This document shows positions 58,501 through 64,000 of a DNA stretch of 64,000 bases, piece by piece. The DNA comes from Lactuca virosa (taxonomy: Eukaryota > Streptophyta > Magnoliopsida > Asterales > Asteraceae): contig CAKMRJ010005523.1 of assembly GCA_928212115.1 (NCBI GenBank), forward strand, positions 147,341,941-147,405,940. Direction: 5' to 3'. The position numbers and the translations under genes were made by a program. The notes under the pieces were generated by a model, which was not told where the DNA came from, did no database searches, and saw only the letters and a program-made list of their open reading frames with translations. Every line of letters begins with the position of its first letter. Position 1 is the stretch's first letter.

Positions 58501-60040
58501 AAAATTCTAAGGGCTAACTTGGAATTAAAGTATTCATAAGTGAAAACTTTTCAAATTCCAAAACTTGAGGGCAAGTTTTGAAACTATTCAAAACTAATTA
58601 ATTCCATAACTTATGAGTTTAAAGTAGTTTTAATTAAAAAAAAAAAAAAAACTCTTCAAGTTCCATAACTTGCGGACAAGTTATGGAAGACTTTAAACTA
58701 ATTAATAAAAAAAAAATAACTTTTTTTTTATTGTAACTTATGGAACTAATTAAGGTTACACTTTTTTTTAATTTAATGAAGAGACTCTTGAACCTCCATA
58801 ACTTGAGGACAAGTTATGGAGTCATAAAACCATTTAATTAGAACTAGACTCTTCATTTTGTAACCTTTGCCAACTTTTATGAGTTTTATGATTCTTAAAT
58901 GTGACTTTTCATATAACTTGAGGACAAGTTACAAAAACACACTTTGGAATCAACTCTTAGATTAAAATGGATTGAAAACAACTATTTCACACAACTTTTC
59001 TATTAATCTAAGAACCTCATAAGAACAAGATAATTCAAATCATCAATCTTCAAGAAATTAGCATGAACATACAAACTAATACAAATCTTGAAATTATGAC
59101 AATTATCTTAGAAATTGGATTAGCATGAACATTACCACATCAAAAAGAAGTTTATAAGTCCAAAAACATCTTAGGGTAATGTTCCTAGTCCAATTCCAGC
59201 CAAAACAATCGAATATATGCATCCAACTCGATTTTTCAGCTACTTTTGCAAGTATAACAAGAAAACAAGCCTAGGCTCTGATACCACTGTTGGGTTATGA
59301 GCATTCTAACACTCCTAAATGTACATGCAACCCTAAATACCTTGGATCTATGTTTTCTCTATTATACATACAATTATGAACATCCAAGGTATTATCCTAA
59401 TCTAGCATACAAAATAATAAATATAACAAGATATAATACATACCTCTTTGATGTAGAATGTCTTCATGAAGCTTGAGTGCCTAGTGCCCCAAGTGTAACA
59501 CCTCAAATGGTTCACACACACCAAATACACTTGGAATAACTTGAGAGAAACTTGAACACTCCTTGAAATCATCTAGCCCTCACACTCACACATTAGTGCA
59601 CGATTTCTTGAGCCATGGGATTCTTTTATATGGTGGCTATTAGGGTTACACCATGTAACTCATAACTTTACCCATTCCTTATGCTCCATGGATTTTAACC
59701 TCCATGGAGTATCCATGGGTCACCCCATGGACTTAGTCCAACATAAGGAATCTTGGATCACAAGCCCACATATATAAGAATGAATGATTTACACAATCAA
59801 CCCATATATTTAATTAGTCTCCTTTTGATCACTTAATTAATTCCAAATTTAATTCTTGATCAATACTAATTAAATAACCTTATTAATATATTAGAACTTA
59901 TAATATATTAACCAACCTTAAGTGTTATTTCTCTCATTATAGTCTATCCAAATGCATGATGCCATGCAACCCAAATGGACCATGCCGGGTCGGGTCAAGT
60001 CTTACCAATTATAGTTATGGACTTAGACATTAATCCAACA
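52591..60040 (-). mobile_element. Element C, second copy
   Basis: 7450 bp with LTRs 52591-53342 and 59288-60040 and exact GTGAG duplications at 52586-52590 and 60041-60045. Motif 1 hairpins recur near 54950, 55435, 57745 and 57945. Motif 2 lies near 55490, 58015 and 58095, and motif 3 between 58555 and 58935. The integrase-like frame at 56460-56687 is longer here (LVHW..FSKYGYT). About 30 bp near 54247 are missing relative to the first copy. Confidence 0.92.
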
Positions 60041-60217
60041 GTGAGTGACACTCATATTTAGGGATGATCATTTTGGAGTGTTAGACTAGAGAGAGAAATT
60101 TGTACAAACCCCTTTGTATATCCTTTCTAGATCTAATATGAGCTTAAACAAATTTATTTACTCCTTGTGTTCTTGAGTTTACATGATGATTCACTAGATC
60201 TTTTCTAATTCCGCACA
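60041..60217 (+). mobile_element. Element D 3' LTR right part, second copy
   Basis: Equivalent to 34256-34437. The end reads TTCCGCAC where the first copy has TTCCGGCAACA, so the exact boundary is uncertain. Confidence 0.5.
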
Positions 60218-60412
60218 TATCATCATAATCAACACGACTACACAAGGGCCCGGCTTGATGGCATGGCGTGCATTCTCCAGTGTTTTCACATTTAGCTTTT
60301 GTACACTGAATTCAAAAATAATATGGATATGTATTGGGATTTTTGTACTTCCTATGGATGATGATTATGAAATTAAAAGTTTAAAAATTTTCTGAAAATT
60401 TGGGTTGTTACA
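60218..60412 (+). mobile_element. Element F 5' LTR, right end
   Basis: Ends GGGTTGTTACA at 60412, two bases before a primer binding site. The rest of this LTR would lie left of element D, outside the window. The left boundary is inferred from the end of D. Confidence 0.7.
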
Positions 60413-60415
60413 AGT

Positions 60416-60428
60416 TGGTATCAGAGCC
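60416..60428 (+). other. Primer binding site of F (tRNA-iMet)
   Basis: TGGTATCAGAGCC, then TTGG, complementary to initiator tRNA-Met. Confidence 0.95.
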
Positions 60429-60432
60429 TTGG

Positions 60433-61125
60433 TTTGAGAGATTCAGGCACACTTCTGGGTGTGTCAGAACTCAAACTGAGGGAATGGTAACAATTGTTTT
60501 TCACAAAGAAACTAAAGTTAAATTTCTTGAAAACAGTTTTTATAAGAAAAAAGGGAGAATACAATGCACGTAATCGCTGAGCTCAAGTTAGTATTCCCAA
60601 TGTTTTAGTCATGCTATAGAATATATGGAAATATGGCTGTATGGATTACCTGCTAAGTGTATGCTTTCAAAGTTATACATGTTTAGGATTGCATATCCCT
60701 AAAATGAGGGAATCTTCCTTATTCATGTTCCTTGTTTGGTTGTCGTTTAGGGTAGAAGCTTTATTTGACAGTCTATGTGATTCTTTTTGTGTATAACTTG
60801 CATGCATAGGGCAACCTACTATGATTAATCTGGGTTCCTGGTTTGGTGAGGGTTGACAATCCTAGGGCAGTCTAGGATCTGAGTTAGTGTTGTGTTTATG
60901 AGTTATGATTTATGATTTATGATTGGATGATTTAGGGATATCAGGTATGGCCTTGGGGAAGGTACAGGTTGGTGTGGAAAGTAGGATTGGGCTTGTACTA
61001 CTGAAAGCACATGACCTGTACCCAAAGCAATGACAGACCTGACAGTTCTTAGAAGTCCGGTAAGGAGGAATCTCTTTCGAATTCCTTATCTTGGTTATTT
61101 GTGATATTTTCAGTTGAGGATAGTG
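60433..61125 (+). other. Leader of element F
   Basis: About 690 bp without protein-like frames. It ends GATATTTTCAG twelve bases before the gag ATG, a good 3' splice site. The last 60 bases resemble the leader end of element B. Confidence 0.55.
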
Positions 61126-62276
61126 ATGATCACGCGAGGTTTAGGATCATGATCAAGATCAGGTTCGGGCTCCGGTGTAGAGCCCATGGATTAGAGGTTG
61201 CGCGATCTTATCGTAGCCGAGGTTACTCGTGGCATCCTTGACGCTACCCCGGTAATTTTTGGTACCGTCAAGGAGGGCATCATGGATATCATGGAGTAGA
61301 GGCTCAGGTCCTTCCGAGCCGAGATTGCTGCAGGTCAGATTGGGGCCCGAGCTCCCTCGTTCAGTGAGTTTAAGGCGTATGGAGCACCTGAGTTCTTCGG
61401 GGTCAGGGACCCCATTACTAGCCGACGTTGGGTGCCAGACATGGAGAATGCCCAGCGCACGAGTTTTTTCCATGAGGCGGCAAAGGTGGGGTTCGCATCT
61501 CATATGTTGAGGGATTGAGCACGAGACTGGTGGGAGGAGGTGACCCATGAGGTGGGGTCAGCATGGGTGACTGAGATGACTTGGGAGGAGTTTGTGAGGA
61601 GGTTTGATCAGGAGTTTGCACCATCCATTGAGGTGCAGCATTTGGTGAGAGAGTTCCAAGATCTACAGCAGACTACAGAGACTGTGGTGGAGATCACTAC
61701 CAACTTTCGATAAAGGGCACTTTTGGTTCCGCAGTACGGTGAGGATGAGGAGATGAAGATGACTAGGTATCATTCCATGTTGAGGGATGATATTCGGGAG
61801 TTTGTGCGTTTTTTAGGGTGCAAGACCCTGAATGAGATGGTGGAGAAGTCCTAGGAACGGGAGATTGAGTTAGAGCTTCGTACGAAGTGGAAGCCGGAGT
61901 CAGGCCAAGAAGCCTAAGACCTATGATCCTCCCAGCAGGGGCTAACAGGGTCGTGGCCGTTGTGCCAAGTGCGGTCAGCCGCACAATGGGGCCTGTCGAG
62001 CAGCAGCCTCGGTATGTTATGCTTGTGGCCAGCCAGGCCATATGAACAGGGATTTCCCTAAGAAGGGCTTGTTTTGTTTTCTATGCAACCAGACCGGTCA
62101 TAAAAAGGTCGATTGTCCGAAGTTAGTCAGAGGAGGAGGAGCAGTAGCGGCGCTTGTGCCTGTCATGATGAGGATTATAGATGGTCGCCCGATCAAGGCG
62201 AAAGCTCCTGCGGTGAAGAGTCACGCATTCCAGCTTACTACTGAGGAGGCCCGAGCAGCACCAGATGTCGTTACTG
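61126..62276 (+). pseudogene. Element F gag with zinc knuckles
   Basis: Starts MITRGLGS, paralleling the MVVTRC start of gag B. The core shows RDLIVAEVTRGILDATP, GAPEFFGVRDP, ARDWWEEVTHEVG, WEEFVRRFDQEFAP, VREFQDLQQTTETV and RYHSMLRDDIREF. Six in-frame stops occur (for example 61150, 61192, 61297, 61516). A frameshift near 61895-61905 is followed by knuckles CAKCGQPHNGAC, CYACGQPGHMNRDF (last Cys replaced by Phe) and CFLCNQTGHKKVDC. It ends VVTG at a GTATGT donor. Most stops could come from C to T changes at CAG or CGA codons, as expected for methylated, silenced copies. Confidence 0.9.
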
Positions 62277-62341
62277 GTATGTGATATATTTATGCCATGT
62301 TTATTTTATTGCCATGCATATGTTATTATGATCTTGTATAG
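62277..62341 (+). other. Candidate 65-nt intron between gag and protease of F
   Basis: GTATGTGATATA..TTGTATAG interrupts the frame between VVT(G) and TFLVNG. It has GT..AG ends, is strongly AT-rich against flanks near 50%, and is not a multiple of three. Removing it joins gag frame and protease frame exactly; leaving it in gives a TGA two codons into the insert. Element A is continuous at this point (VVTGTFLLN). Confidence 0.7.
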
Positions 62342-62664
62342 AGACCTTCTTGGTCAATGGTTTGTCTGATCATGTTCTTTTTTATTCGGGGGCTACCCGA
62401 TCATTCGTATCTCTTGCGCTCAACAAGAAGTTTCGGGATGCTCCGGGGACCTTGGAATCTCCACTTGAGGTGGAGATTGCGGATGACTACACCGTGAGTT
62501 ATGCGAGGCTAATTCGGAGGAGCGTTATGAATGTGTTCGAGGAGAGATTTTTTATCGATTTGTTTCTAATTCCTTTGCGGTGTTTGAAGGTGATCGTCGG
62601 GATGGATTGGTTAGGGCCCAATAGGGCCATGATAGACTCTGAGCGTCAGCTAGTGAGAGTTTGA
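62342..62664 (+). pseudogene. Element F protease
   Basis: Aspartic protease region reading TFLVNGLSDHVLFYSGATRSF and ending KVIVGMDWLGPNRAMIDSE. The active-site Asp of the D[ST]G triad is Tyr here (YSG), so the enzyme would be dead. The frame closes with TGA at 62662-62664, probably from a CGA codon. It follows the candidate intron directly and uses the frame that splicing would join to gag. Confidence 0.88.
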
Positions 62665-64000
62665 ACCCCAAATGGGGGAGAACTGGTTATTCATGGACAG
62701 AGAGAGCCTCGCATGGGCCAGCTCTCTATTCGGCTGTGAGGGCTAGGAGGCTTCTTCAGCAGGGTTGTTCTGGGTTCTTAGCTTATGTTTCAGACACGAG
62801 GATTGAGGCCACGCCAGAGTTGAGCAATGTTCCGATTGTGCGAGATTTTCCTGACGTATTTCCTGAGGAGTTGCCAGGGGTGCCTCCGGAGAGGAAAGTG
62901 GAGTTTTGTATTGATTTAGTGCCTGGTGCGGCTCCGATAGCCAAGGCACCGTATCGTCTATCTCCGCCTGAGATGCAAGAATTGTCTACACAGCTTCAGG
63001 AGCTGCTAGACCGAGGATTTATTCGTCCAAAAATTTCCCCGTGGGGACCATCGATCATGTTCGTGAAAAAGAAAAATGGGTCATATAGGATGTGTATTGA
63101 TTATCGGGAGCTGAACAAGCTAACCGTGAAGAACCGGTATTTGCTTTCGAGGATTGATGATTTTTTCGACCAGCTTCAGGGTGCATCTTAGTTTTCCAAG
63201 ATTGATCTTCTGTTGGGGTATCACCATATGAGGATTAGGGATGAGGATATACCGAAGATGGCCTTCAGAACTCATTATGGTCACTATAAGTTTGTGGTGA
63301 TGCCATTTGGGCTCACCAATGCTCCAGCAGTGTTCATGGATCTCATGAACCGGGTTTGTAGACCGATGTTGGATCGGTCTGTGATCCTCTTCATTGATGA
63401 TATTTTGGTCTATTCTAAGACCAAGGAGCAGCACGAGCAGCATTTGAGGGAGGAATTGGAGACCTTGAGGATAGAGAGGATATACGCCAAATTCTCCAAA
63501 TGTGATTTTTGGTTGCGTGAGGTGCAGTTTTTAGGGCACATCATCAATCAAAAGGGTATTTTGGTTGACCCAGCCAAAATTGAGGCGGTGATGTGTTGGG
63601 AGGTTCCGAAGAACGCATCTGAGATCTGGAGTTTCTTGGGTCTTGCAGGGTAGTATCATAGATTTATTCAGGATTTCTCCAAGAACGCCGTACCTTTGAC
63701 TTTGTTTACCAAGAAAAGCATGACCTTTTGGGGGGGTCCAGATCTGCAGTTGGCATTCGAGACCTTGAGGAAGAAATTATGTGAGGCCCCGATTATAGCA
63801 CTACCCAAGGGATTGGATGACTTTGTATTGTACTGTGATGCTTCTATTTTGGGATTAGGAGTGGTTCTGATGCAGAGGGGGCATGTGATAGCTTATGCCT
63901 CGAGACAGTTGAAGCCCCATGAGGCAAATTACCCCACTCATGACTTGGAATTGGGAGCGGTGGTGTTTTCCCTAAAGATTTGGATACATTATTTGTATGG
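62665..64000 (+). pseudogene. Element F pol: RT and RNase H, runs off the window
   Basis: After a frameshift near 62700-62715 one frame runs to the window end. It shows the linker FPDVFPEELPGV, RT with APYRLSPPEM, GFIRPKISPWG, CIDYRELNKLTV, MPFGLTNAPAVF and catalytic FIDDILVYS. A connection region follows (CDFWL..VQFLGHII), then the RNase H start (YCDASILGLG, HDLELGAVVF). Stops at 63189-63191 and 63651-63653 (both TAG at a Tyr position) inactivate it. RT converts element RNA to DNA and RNase H removes the RNA strand. Integrase lies beyond the window. Sequence is closest in style to Tekay/Del chromoviruses. Confidence 0.93.

Larger units (their letters stand above)
34598..60371. repeat. Second copy of the 25.8-kb segment 8779-34585
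   Basis: The whole series part of A, D, B inside D, C inside D, and D inside F recurs in the same order and orientation with all insertion sites identical. Differences are mostly one-base indels, densest near both sides of the gap. There are also sparse substitutions and one deletion of about 30 bp near 54247. Likely an unmerged overlap of contig ends or haplotypes. Confidence 0.97.

Noticed and set aside
34598..60371. A true tandem segmental duplication as the primary call
   Set aside because: The breakpoint coincides with an N gap and error-like indels concentrate there; kept only as an alternative pending spanning reads.
60412..60432. tRNA gene 3' end
   Set aside because: Only the 3'-complement of initiator tRNA is present, right after an LTR end, so it is a primer binding site. 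The same holds at 11705, 24187 and 33491.

Overview
The window is a repeat-dense piece of a plant nuclear genome. It holds nested LTR retrotransposons and nothing I can support as an ordinary host gene. The evidence is plant-type Ty3/gypsy chromovirus proteins, tRNA-iMet primer binding sites (TGGTATCAGAGC), 2-4 kb LTRs with TG..CA ends, and 5-bp target site duplications (TSDs). The sequence style recalls Asteraceae such as lettuce, but that is an impression and not a demonstrated assignment.

Layout. Element A (minus strand, about 1-14965) is a Tekay/Del-like Ty3/gypsy element. Its 3' LTR (1-1634) is cut by the window edge, its 5' LTR is 11720-14965, and gag, protease, RT, RNase H, integrase and chromodomain are decayed but recognisable. 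A 4.0-kb solo LTR (E, 4297-8318, TSD CCTTC) sits inside its RT. A is inserted in element D (plus strand). D is visible as a degraded basic ORF (14966-15745), a long non-coding 3' region, four purine-tract motifs and a short LTR. Element B (18007-26470, minus, TSD CATCA) is a gag-bearing Ty3/gypsy element that has lost nearly all of pol; it lies just before D's first purine tract. Element C (26791-34255, minus, TSD GTGAG) is a Ty1/copia-type element with near-identical LTRs and a decayed coding region. It lies next to the TATA box of D's LTR. D in turn appears to lie in the 5' LTR of element F (plus strand), whose gag, protease, RT and RNase H run from 61126 to the window end.

A 12-N gap (34586-34597) separates two near-identical copies of about 25.8 kb (8779-34585 and 34598-60371). 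The breakpoint coincides with the gap, and small indels are dense near it. This looks more like two unmerged overlapping contig ends or haplotypes than a biological tandem duplication.

Most interesting signals. (1) Element F has a 65-nt AT-rich GT..AG insertion exactly between gag and protease. Removing it restores the reading frame, and leaving it in stops translation at once. Element B has the same donor at the same codon, and A is continuous there. This suggests a splicing switch between Gag and Gag-Pol. (2) Element C carries three families of hairpins with conserved loops (15, 22 and 6 nt) on stems of different but complementary sequence. Several G-U pairs form only in the sense (minus) RNA. 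(3) The LTR of B contains an array of short hairpins whose stems alternate CATCC/GGATG and CAACC/GGTTG.

No rRNA, tRNA gene, CRISPR array or complete functional gene was found.
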